Assembly: GCA_024398365.1 (NCBI GenBank)
Contig: JAKSJG010000009.1
Location: 1 to 45,047 of the forward strand
DNA: 45,047 bases
Source: Bacteroidales bacterium
GTDB lineage: Bacteria; Bacteroidota; Bacteroidia; Bacteroidales; UBA932
Direction: 5' to 3'
Each line of letters starts with the position of its first letter. The stretch's first letter is position 1. The notes under the pieces are model-generated. The model was given only the letters and a program-made list of their open reading frames with translations. It was not told the DNA's origin and ran no database searches. Position numbers and translations under genes: made by a program. Positions 1 to 7,090 of the stretch are shown here, piece after piece.

Positions 1-176
1 ATGCGGAGAATATGCTCCGCAGCGTGCCGAACTACTCCGACGCGTATCCTGAGGCTCTCCGCCTGCTTGATTTCATCATGAACAATCTTGCTGCGCTGAC
101 TCCGAAGGAGGTCAACATGATCCCGCCGACATCCATCGTCAGGGAATTCATAGGCTCGTCAAGCTTCTCCTATTAA
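1..176 (+). CDS. C-terminal end of a nucleoside (uridine) kinase-like protein, partial
   Basis: An open frame enters from the left edge (first full codon at base 3) and ends with TAA at 174-176, giving 57 residues. The tail contains IPPTSIVREFIGSSSFSY, which resembles the conserved end of the Bacteroidota nucleoside kinase family (a TGS-like N-terminus followed by a uridine kinase domain), whose members end in a similar LREFIGG-type sequence. The catalytic part lies outside the window, so function rests on this tail only. The stop overlaps by a few bases the stop of the convergent gene on the other strand, leaving no room for a separate terminator. Confidence 0.55.
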   Translation, partial: AENMLRSVPNYSDAYPEALRLLDFIMNNLAALTPKEVNMIPPTSIVREFIGSSSFSY

Positions 177-1447
177 TTGCGCAACCAGGCTTCGGGGTTC
201 TGCTTCTGAGTGCCTTTCCATATCTGGAAATGTATCGAAGAGCCCTGCCCGTCAGCCTCGAGATATCCCAGTACCTGGCCGGTCGAAACCTTTTGACCGG
301 CCTTTACTGTAACCCTGCCCAGCTTGCAGTAGAAGGTGAAATACTCACCGTGCTGGACAAGGATGCACTGCCCGTATCCCGGCATCATCACGATCTTGGT
401 GATGCTGCCTTCAAATACGCTGTGGACTTCCGCCCCGCGGGTGGTGCTTATTGTGATGCCGTTGCTTTCCGGCAACTGAATGTTCTTATAGACCGGGTGG
501 AAATGCACGCCGAATTTCTCCGTTATCACGCCGCTGCTGACCGGCCAGCCGAGGCGGCCCTTGTTCTGGGCGAAACTTCCGCTCAGCTTGTCATCCACAG
601 GCAGGTTCCTTGATTTGGACTTCTCCGGAGCCGATTTGGCAGTTTCGGTGCCCGGCTGAGTGGTCTGGGAAGGTTTTTCCTTGGCGAGCCTTTCCCTTTC
701 CTGACGGGCCTTCTCCTGCCTTTCCTTCTCTATGGCAGCGGCAATCATGCGCTGGATCTCGCTGTTGAGCCTTGCCACCTCGCGCTTCTTCTTCGCGAGT
801 TCCTTCCTGTAGCTGTTCTGGTTGCGGGCGATATCCTTGATGACCTTCTGGGATTCCTTTTCTTCCGCCAGAAGCTTGTTGTATTCCTTTTCCCTGTCAG
901 CCTTCATGCTGTTGGTCTGCCGGACTATGGCCTCAAGTTTTGATTTCTCCTCCTCAATCTCCTTGCGCTTCGCCTCAATCTTGATGGCCTGCCCGTTGAC
1001 CGTGCCGGCGAGGTTCTTCAGATAGCTCAGCCTGCGGTAGCCCTGGCCTATGTCCTCACTTGCCAGCACGTACATGAACCAGACCTTGGTGTCCCTGTTC
1101 TTGTATGCATTGTATATCAGCTTGGAATAATAGGCGCTCAGGGTGTCGATTTCAGCCTGAAGCTGCTGTATCTCGGTGTTTTTCTCAGCTATCTGCTTCT
1201 CCGTGGCGGAAATCTGCGTGTCCAGGCCGGATATGATGGCCTTGCGGTTTGAAGCCCTCTTCTGGATGAGGGCGAGGTTTGCGCGGGTGGCCTTCTGCTT
1301 GGAGTTGAGGTTCTTGAGCTGCTTGTCAATGAAGGAGATTTCCTGCTCGATTTTCTTCTTCTTTTCAGACTGCGCGCTGATATCCTGCGCGAATGCCGCG
1401 CAGAATGACAGAAGCAGTGCTGATATGACAAGGCAGAGACGTTTCAT
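173..1447 (-). CDS. EnvC-like coiled-coil protein with degenerate LytM (M23) domain
   Basis: A 424-residue secreted protein. A signal peptide (to about residue 20, ending CAAFA) is followed by a long Lys/Glu-rich coiled coil (about 25-245), a low-complexity linker rich in Pro/Thr/Lys, and a C-terminal LytM/M23 fold (about 295-424). This is the architecture of EnvC/NlpD-type murein hydrolase activators, which switch on amidases at the division site. The usual zinc ligands are missing: the HxGxD motif is replaced by a Pro/Glu/Ser stretch (NIQLPESNGI), and the final HxH reads HFQ. An activator role is therefore more likely than direct hydrolysis; this is inference from the missing ligands. The ATG at 1447 overlaps the upstream TGA by one base (TGATG), so translation is probably coupled to the TPR gene. 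An in-frame GTG one codon earlier is less likely. Confidence 0.85.
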   Translation of the reverse strand: MKRLCLVISALLLSFCAAFAQDISAQSEKKKKIEQEISFIDKQLKNLNSKQKATRANLALIQKRASNRKAIISGLDTQISATEKQIAEKNTEIQQLQAEIDTLSAYYSKLIYNAYKNRDTKVWFMYVLASEDIGQGYRRLSYLKNLAGTVNGQAIKIEAKRKEIEEEKSKLEAIVRQTNSMKADREKEYNKLLAEEKESQKVIKDIARNQNSYRKELAKKKREVARLNSEIQRMIAAAIEKERQEKARQERERLAKEKPSQTTQPGTETAKSAPEKSKSRNLPVDDKLSGSFAQNKGRLGWPVSSGVITEKFGVHFHPVYKNIQLPESNGITISTTRGAEVHSVFEGSITKIVMMPGYGQCILVQHGEYFTFYCKLGRVTVKAGQKVSTGQVLGYLEADGQGSSIHFQIWKGTQKQNPEAWLRN

Positions 1448-3162
1448 CACTTGTTATTGAGCTGTTCCTTGCGCTCCTTGATCCTCTTTTCGATTTTGGC
1501 GGCCTCATCGCCTTCCAGCATGGCCCTGCACTGGTTCCAGTAGATGAAGGCGAGGTCGTACTCCTTGAGGGAGTAGAGCACTTCGGCATAATGGTCGAGT
1601 ATGGTGGCCTGCTCCTTGCCTCCGTAGAGCATGGCGTGCTTGAAGATGGCCTTGGCCTCCACATCGTCGCCCATCAGGTGCAGTATCCACGCATAGGTGT
1701 CGAGATATGTCGGGTTGTCCGGCTCCTTCTCGATGGTCTTCTTGCTCATCTCCTTCGCTTTCTTGAGCTTGATCTTGCCGAGGCTCATGTAGTAGGCGTA
1801 GTTGTTGAGCGTGAGTATGTTCTCAGGGTCCGCCTTCAATGCCTTGTCGTAGCACTTGAAGGCCTTGCGCACATTGCCTTCCTGGAAATACAGGTCGCCG
1901 AGGGAAGGGTAGGCCTGTATGATGGTGGCGCTGTCGCGTGGCGCAGTGGCGGCGAGAGCCTCATAATCCTCGATTGCGGCCTGGTTGTTGCCCTGCTGGC
2001 GGAATGCCATGGCCCTTACTATCAGCGGGTCATGGATATCCGGCCATTTCTGGAGCAGGACTGTGGCCACATCGGCTGTACTGTCCCATTTCTCGCAGTA
2101 ATACAGCATCAGCAGATACTGGAAGCCGATAGGGTAACTTTCCGGATAGATGTTGAAGTTCTGCCTCATGTACTCGATGGCAGCGTCGCTGTCGCCGGAT
2201 TTGTAATAGTACAGGCTCACGGTATTGTTGAGCACACTGTCGGTGGGATGGGTGTTGTGGGTCTCCACCACCAGACTGTCAACCTCAGGCTTGAACGCCA
2301 TCACGAACTGCGGCATCTGCATCAGCTGTTCCAGATATGATGTCTTGGTCTGGACTGGCATGACCTCATCCGTCATGAAATGGCGTATGTCCGAGAAATA
2401 GTTCTCATACTGTCTCATCTTCTCGAACATGTGGGCCCTGCCGAAATAAGCAGGAGAATAGCCGTTGTCCATATCTATGGCCTCGTTGTACAGCTGCATG
2501 GCGAGGCTGTCGCGGTAGCTTGCGCTGTACCAGTCGGCGAGCATTGAAGCCAGACGCGGGGTCTTGCATCCCTTGTAGTATTCTTCGAGGAACTTGTATG
2601 ATTCTGTCTCGTCACCTCCGTTCTTCTGGCTCAGAAGGTCCATCTCAGTGAGACATAACATCTCGTTCTTGCCACCGATGCGTGTAATCTTGTCCATGGT
2701 CGCGATGGCTTTGTCGATGTCCTTCAGCATGAGGTAGTTGTTCGCCGCCATCACGTACAGGTCGGTCTTCTTCGGGTGCTCGGCGATGAGCTCCTCCAGC
2801 AGGACTGAGCCGAGCTCCGGCCTTTCGGTCTTCAGATAAAATATCACCAGATCGTACTTGTACCAGTAATTGCCAGGTGCAAGTTCCAGAGCTGTCTTGA
2901 GCAGTTTTTCGATCTTCGGGACATCCTGGTGCTGCGTGTCATTCATCAGCAGATTCGCATAATAAAAATATGCGGCATCATTCTGGGGATTGTCCGCTAT
3001 TTCCTTGAGGAATAGCTTTCCGCCCTCGACGAAATTGTTCTCCTGATAGCACTTCAGGGCGTCAATATATGTGGATGACTGGGCGGATGCCAGTTCAGAT
3101 GAGGCCAGCAGGCACACAACTGCCGCAAGCGGCAGCATGACTTTCTTCAGTAAAGTTTTCAT
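1447..3162 (-). CDS. Secreted tetratricopeptide repeat protein
   Basis: A 571-residue protein that begins with a Sec signal peptide (MKTLLKKVMLPLAAVV..., cut near ASAQ) and continues as helical TPR-type repeats nearly to the end. Clear repeats include the stretches around 'PSLGDLYFQEGNVRKAFKCY' and 'LNNYAYYMSLGKIKLKKAK'. TPR arrays act as protein-binding scaffolds; no enzyme motif is visible. The frame extends 20 codons upstream to an ATG at 3222, but the start at 3162 puts the signal peptide at the N-terminus and is preferred. It sits between the sigma/anti-sigma pair and the EnvC-like gene, overlapping the latter by one base. It is probably a periplasmic scaffold in the same envelope pathway. 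The exact partner is unknown. Confidence 0.85.
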   Translation of the reverse strand: MKTLLKKVMLPLAAVVCLLASSELASAQSSTYIDALKCYQENNFVEGGKLFLKEIADNPQNDAAYFYYANLLMNDTQHQDVPKIEKLLKTALELAPGNYWYKYDLVIFYLKTERPELGSVLLEELIAEHPKKTDLYVMAANNYLMLKDIDKAIATMDKITRIGGKNEMLCLTEMDLLSQKNGGDETESYKFLEEYYKGCKTPRLASMLADWYSASYRDSLAMQLYNEAIDMDNGYSPAYFGRAHMFEKMRQYENYFSDIRHFMTDEVMPVQTKTSYLEQLMQMPQFVMAFKPEVDSLVVETHNTHPTDSVLNNTVSLYYYKSGDSDAAIEYMRQNFNIYPESYPIGFQYLLMLYYCEKWDSTADVATVLLQKWPDIHDPLIVRAMAFRQQGNNQAAIEDYEALAATAPRDSATIIQAYPSLGDLYFQEGNVRKAFKCYDKALKADPENILTLNNYAYYMSLGKIKLKKAKEMSKKTIEKEPDNPTYLDTYAWILHLMGDDVEAKAIFKHAMLYGGKEQATILDHYAEVLYSLKEYDLAFIYWNQCRAMLEGDEAAKIEKRIKERKEQLNNK

Positions 3163-3246
3163 TCTTATGCAAAAATACATAATTATTGGGAAGCTGAGCA
3201 GTATCCCGAACAAAAACTGCACCGAAGCGTGCGGAAGCGCCGCGGC

Positions 3247-4422
3247 TTATTTGAATCTGAATCTCAGACCGGCCTCAAAACGGGCCTGGAGAGGCTCCGC
3301 AGTGCGTATGCTGAGAGGCTGCGGATGGGTGGTGTTGTTGAAATACCAGACTATGCTCGGGTCAAGGTATATGCCCACATTGCGGGTCATCCAGTATTCA
3401 ACGCCTACGCCTGCCGATGCCGAATACTGAAGGCCCTCCACAGAGCTGTTCTGCACGTTGTTGCCATATACATATCTGGCGTTGAGGCATTTGTCTGCCA
3501 TCGCACCTACGCTTGCATAGGCATCGAAGCTGCGGTTCTCTATGAAATTGTACTGGAGGTTCACAGGTATTCCCACGTAGTGGAGCTGGCTGTAGGTCTC
3601 AGGGTAGAGGACGCCGTTTGACAGGGCGGCATATTTGCTGACGATATACGAATAGCTTGCTCCGATGCCGGCATAGAGACGTTTTCCCAGCGGAATCTTG
3701 ATCTGGGCACCGAATGAAAGCGGCATGTAGTACTCCGGCTGGTCAACCGGCACGGGCAGTCCGGCTTCCGGATGCAGGCCGCTCTGGGAGCTGGCGTGGG
3801 AAGGACCGAGCTCGGCCATGAAACCGTCACCGGCGGCATTGGAAGTCAGATTGGAGGCCAGTGCAAGGAGAGGGGAGCGTCTTGAAGCCTCTTTCTCATC
3901 CTCGCGGGCGAGTGCGGCCCAGTCAATGTTCTGAACCGGTTCTGCCACATCCTCTTTTTTAACCGTCTGTGGCGCAGTCTCGCTTATGATTTCCTCAGTG
4001 TCAGTGCCGATGGTTCTGTCTTCGTGGAGTTCCTGGGTGTTCCCTGTCTCGGAAAGCTCCTCTTTCGGAGCCGTGGCGATTTTTGCCGGCATGGAAGCCC
4101 TTGCCGGAGTGGAGGCCTTTGCGAGCCTGTCTTCGACGCTTCGTATCTGTTCGCGTATCGGCATCACCTCAGTCTCCGTGACTTCCGCCTTCGCAAAGGT
4201 ATTCTCCTGAACAGCCGGATCATCGGACCTGTCGGAGAGGACCAGCCCGACGGCGAGGCAGGCGGCGGCCGCAGCCACGGCAGCGAAGCTCCTGCGTATC
4301 ACGCGGGCTCTCTTTCTCCTGGCCAGACCTGCATCCAGCCGGCTCCAGAGATCTTCTCCGGCCTCCCGGGTACATCCGCTGACCTTAGAGCGCAGCAGTT
4401 CGTCAAACTCTTTTTCTGTCAT
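3247..4422 (-). CDS. Dual-membrane anti-sigma factor / outer-membrane barrel fusion (Dma-like)
   Basis: A 391-residue protein in three parts. Residues 1-43 are charged and cytoplasmic-looking, rich in Glu, Arg and Lys, with the feel of an anti-sigma domain. A single Ala-rich membrane segment (about 44-64) follows. A long Thr/Glu/Ala linker (about 65-210) could cross the periplasm. The last ~170 residues are alternating polar/aromatic strands typical of a small outer-membrane beta-barrel, ending in RFRFK. It starts five bases after the sigma gene stops, so it is very probably that factor's regulator. The layout matches the dual membrane-spanning anti-sigma factors (Dma1 and relatives) described in Bacteroides thetaiotaomicron, which control outer-membrane vesiculation. 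The family match is by architecture and gene order; the signal sensed here is unknown. Confidence 0.8.
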   Translation of the reverse strand: MTEKEFDELLRSKVSGCTREAGEDLWSRLDAGLARRKRARVIRRSFAAVAAAAACLAVGLVLSDRSDDPAVQENTFAKAEVTETEVMPIREQIRSVEDRLAKASTPARASMPAKIATAPKEELSETGNTQELHEDRTIGTDTEEIISETAPQTVKKEDVAEPVQNIDWAALAREDEKEASRRSPLLALASNLTSNAAGDGFMAELGPSHASSQSGLHPEAGLPVPVDQPEYYMPLSFGAQIKIPLGKRLYAGIGASYSYIVSKYAALSNGVLYPETYSQLHYVGIPVNLQYNFIENRSFDAYASVGAMADKCLNARYVYGNNVQNSSVEGLQYSASAGVGVEYWMTRNVGIYLDPSIVWYFNNTTHPQPLSIRTAEPLQARFEAGLRFRFK

Positions 4423-4427
4423 ATAAT

Positions 4428-4982
4428 TTACAATTTCTTAATTCTTTCCTGAAGCCACACGCGGCCGCGGCTGAGCTGCGAGCGCGATGAGCCTTCCGTA
4501 ATCCCGAGCGCCTCCGCTATCTCTTGATGCGAATAGCCCTCTATCACGTAGAGGTTGAAAATCGAGCGGAATCCCACCGGCATCTCCATGATCAGCTCCA
4601 TCAGCTGGTCGGCATTCATCTTCTCCACCACGCCGTGGCTCTCGAATCCGAGGCCCGTCTCCGGCACGTTCTCAATCTCATCGGCATACCTGAGCACGTC
4701 ATTCTTCCTGATGTACATCAGCGACTCGTTTATGAAAATCCTCCGCATCCATCCCTCGAACGAGCCCTGGGCCCTGTAAGTGCCGATCTTGTCAAATATC
4801 GTGAGGAATCCTTCTATCAGGACATCCTGCGCCGTGTCCCTGCTCCCGGTATAACGGGAGCACAGAGCCAGCATCGTCGGGGCATAGCGGTCATACAGGC
4901 GTCTCTGCGCCGTGCGGTCACCGCGTATGCATCCTTGGATCAGATCTTTTTCGCTGATCTGGCTGTCCTTGATTTCCGACAT
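4428..4982 (-). CDS. ECF-type RNA polymerase sigma factor
   Basis: A 184-residue sigma-70 family protein of extracytoplasmic function size. Region 2 covers about residues 20-90 (core-binding helix near RLYDRYAPTMLALCSRYTG, then the -10 recognition part around FEGWMRRIFINESLMYIRK). Region 4 covers about 125-182, with the helix-turn-helix YSHQEIAEALGITEGSSRSQ. There is no region 1 or 3. It is the first gene of a run that continues into the Dma-like protein (5-base gap), the TPR protein and the EnvC-like protein, so its regulon probably concerns the envelope. Its start is 58 bases downstream of the tsaE stop; I see no convincing promoter in that short gap, so it may be read through from tsaE or use its own unrecognised site. 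Confidence 0.93.
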   Translation of the reverse strand: MSEIKDSQISEKDLIQGCIRGDRTAQRRLYDRYAPTMLALCSRYTGSRDTAQDVLIEGFLTIFDKIGTYRAQGSFEGWMRRIFINESLMYIRKNDVLRYADEIENVPETGLGFESHGVVEKMNADQLMELIMEMPVGFRSIFNLYVIEGYSHQEIAEALGITEGSSRSQLSRGRVWLQERIKKL

Positions 4983-5040
4983 TCCGAATTACGTGATATA
5001 GATGCAGTTTCCTTCCGGAATGTTGCATCACATAGTGAAA

Positions 5041-5457
5041 TTATTCCCAGGTCAGAGTTCTGCTGAGGTCGTCATTGACAGTGATATGCACCCTCAAAGT
5101 GTCCTCCGGGAGCAGTTCCTCAATCATTTCCGGCCATTCTATGAGGCAGAGGCAGCCGCTGTCGAAATACTCGTACAGGCCGATATCCATGGCTTCCGCA
5201 AGACGGTTGATGCGGTAGAAATCGAAATGATAGATATAGTTGTCCTCTGCGTCCTTGTATTCGTTGACAATGGTGAAAGTCGGACTCGTCACGATGTCCT
5301 GCACTCCCAGATAATTGCACAGGGCGGTCGTGAAAGTGGTCTTGCCGGCCCCCATCGAGCCGTAGAAGGCTATGATTGTCCTGTCTCCCTTCCTCTTGAG
5401 GAATTCTTCGGCAGCCCTGCCGAGATCGTCCGTACCTTTGATAGTCAACTCATTCAT
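5041..5457 (-). CDS. tsaE: tRNA threonylcarbamoyladenosine biosynthesis ATPase TsaE
   Basis: A 138-residue P-loop ATPase of the TsaE/YjeE family. It supports the TsaB-TsaD complex in making N6-threonylcarbamoyladenosine at position 37 of ANN-decoding tRNAs, in the cytoplasm. The Walker A motif GSMGAGKT is at residues 33-40, followed by the family sequence TSPTFTIVNEY and the conserved YHFDFYR and IEWPE elements. The frame is open for 29 more codons upstream, but that part is the 3' end of the yifB-like gene in another frame; the ATG at 5457 gives the standard N-terminus and overlaps yifB by eight bases. The partner enzyme TsaC is encoded at 31300-31887 in the same window. Confidence 0.93.
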   Translation of the reverse strand: MNELTIKGTDDLGRAAEEFLKRKGDRTIIAFYGSMGAGKTTFTTALCNYLGVQDIVTSPTFTIVNEYKDAEDNYIYHFDFYRINRLAEAMDIGLYEYFDSGCLCLIEWPEMIEELLPEDTLRVHITVNDDLSRTLTWE

Positions 5458-6982
5458 AATAATTGCTTCTGTCGAGGTTCCTGTACTGCAGGGCCTCGGT
5501 GATATTCTGCAAAGATATGAAATTATTTCCCTCAAGGTCCGCAATAGTTCTGGCCAGTTTGAGTATGCGGCTGTAGGCGCGCGCCGACAGGTTGAGCTTC
5601 TCTATGGCATTCTTCAGAAATGCCCGCTCCTGTGCGCCGATGCCGCAGTATTTGCGTATCAGGGCGGTGTCCATCTGCGAGTTGGTGAAAATCCCCTCGT
5701 CTCTGAAGCGCCTCAGCTGTATCCCCCTGGCCGCGGCCACGCGCGAGGCGATGGCCTCGCTGCACTCCTCATCCCCTTCGGAAGTGAGTTCGTCAGCCGA
5801 CACGTTGCGCACGAAAATCTGAAGGTCCAGACGGTCCATCATGGGTCCGGAGATGCGCGACATGTAGTTGGCAATCTGCGACGGGGTGCATTTGCAGCGG
5901 TCCGTACCGTCCCCGAAGTGGCCGCAGGGGCAGGGGTTCATGGATGCGATGAGCATGAATGAGGAAGGGTAGGTGACCTTGTACCGCGCCCTGGAGATGG
6001 TCACTTTGCCGTCTTCCACCGGCTGGCGGAGCGCATCTAAAGTCAGCCTGCTGAACTGCGCGATCTCATCAAGATAGAGCACTCCGTTGTGTGCAAGTGA
6101 GATTTCCCCTGGCATTGCGCTGGTGCCGCCGCCTATCATCGAGACCAGGCTGCAGCTGTGGTGCGGCGTGCGGAAGGGCCGGTGCTTCATCAGCCCCATG
6201 TGCCCCGCGCTGTTGCCGGACACGGAGTAGATGGTGCTGGTCTCGATGGATTCCTCCCGGCTCATCGCCGGCAGAATGGAGGGCAGGCAGGACGCCATGA
6301 GGGACTTCCCGCTGCCCGGACTGCCAACCAGGAGGCATGAGTGTCCGCCGGCCGCCGATATCTCCAGCCCGCGCCGGGCGATCTTCTGTCCTTTTACATT
6401 GCGGAAATCAGGCATGCTGGCCTGGCTTTCCTCCTGAGCAGGGCAGGGGTGTACCAGCAGCGCGCTCATGTCGAGGTCATCCGAGAGCACGTCAATCACC
6501 TCGGCCAGGGTGGATACCCCGTAAATGTCTATGCCCTCGATGTCGGCCGCCTCCAGGGCGGATTCCCTGGGCAGTATGCAGCCCTTGAAGCCGCATTTCT
6601 TGGCGTGGACGGCCACCGGCAGGGCACCTGTCACCGGCCTTATCCTGCCGTCCAGGGCGAGCTCGCCCATTATGATGAAATCCCCGCTGCGAGGTACGAA
6701 CACCTGCTCCGACACGGCCAGCAGGCCTATGGCGATGGCCAGGTCGAAGGCGGAGCCCTCCTTGCGTATGTCAGCCGGGGCGAGGTTGACCACCATTTTC
6801 TTGCCCGGTATCCTGAATCCGTAGCTCAGCAGGGCGGTCGTCACCCTGAGCAGGCTCTCGCGGACGGCGACATCCGGCAGTCCGACAAGTCTCAGACCTA
6901 TTCCCGTGGACAGGTCGATCTCAACAGTTATGGTTACTGCCTCTATGCCGAGGCAGGTGGCGCAGTATGTCTTGTGAATCAT
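5450..6982 (-). CDS. YifB/ComM family Mg chelatase-like AAA+ ATPase
   Basis: A 510-residue protein of normal family length. The N-terminal ChlI/Lon-protease-like domain (about 1-165) carries the family opening (GIEAVTITVEIDLSTGIG). The AAA+ core follows, with Walker A GSPGSGKS at about 220-227, Walker B VLYLDEI at about 301-307, and the conserved zinc-ribbon-like stretch NPCPCGHFGD. A C-terminal Mg-chelatase domain ends the protein. In Haemophilus and Vibrio the homologue ComM is a branch-migration helicase that helps integrate transformed DNA; many non-competent bacteria keep it, so a general recombination role is possible. It overlaps tsaE by eight bases and is the first gene of that pair. 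A gap of about 100 bases with a terminator separates it from the peptidase gene upstream. Confidence 0.92.
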   Translation of the reverse strand: MIHKTYCATCLGIEAVTITVEIDLSTGIGLRLVGLPDVAVRESLLRVTTALLSYGFRIPGKKMVVNLAPADIRKEGSAFDLAIAIGLLAVSEQVFVPRSGDFIIMGELALDGRIRPVTGALPVAVHAKKCGFKGCILPRESALEAADIEGIDIYGVSTLAEVIDVLSDDLDMSALLVHPCPAQEESQASMPDFRNVKGQKIARRGLEISAAGGHSCLLVGSPGSGKSLMASCLPSILPAMSREESIETSTIYSVSGNSAGHMGLMKHRPFRTPHHSCSLVSMIGGGTSAMPGEISLAHNGVLYLDEIAQFSRLTLDALRQPVEDGKVTISRARYKVTYPSSFMLIASMNPCPCGHFGDGTDRCKCTPSQIANYMSRISGPMMDRLDLQIFVRNVSADELTSEGDEECSEAIASRVAAARGIQLRRFRDEGIFTNSQMDTALIRKYCGIGAQERAFLKNAIEKLNLSARAYSRILKLARTIADLEGNNFISLQNITEALQYRNLDRSNYYE

Positions 6983-7044
6983 CTTTTTTGCCTGAAATAT
7001 ACTGCCCCGTCCGGGCCTGTGTCAAGCAAAAAAGTGAAACATTG

Positions 7045-7086
7045 AAAAAAAGACCGGAATTCGGATTTCCGAAAACCGGTCTTTTT
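7045..7086 (-). terminator. Rho-independent terminator after the S9 peptidase gene
   Basis: The arms AAAAAGACCGG and CCGGTCTTTTT pair perfectly, with a nested small hairpin (TTCGGA / TCCGAA) inside the loop. It starts five bases past the peptidase stop codon on the minus strand and ends in a T run, so it separates that gene from yifB. Confidence 0.85.
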
Positions 7087-7090
7087 CCAT

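Noticed and set aside
5002-5502. Plus-strand frame opposite tsaE and neighbouring gap
   Set aside because: Antisense to a clear TsaE gene and without recognisable features; a shadow frame.
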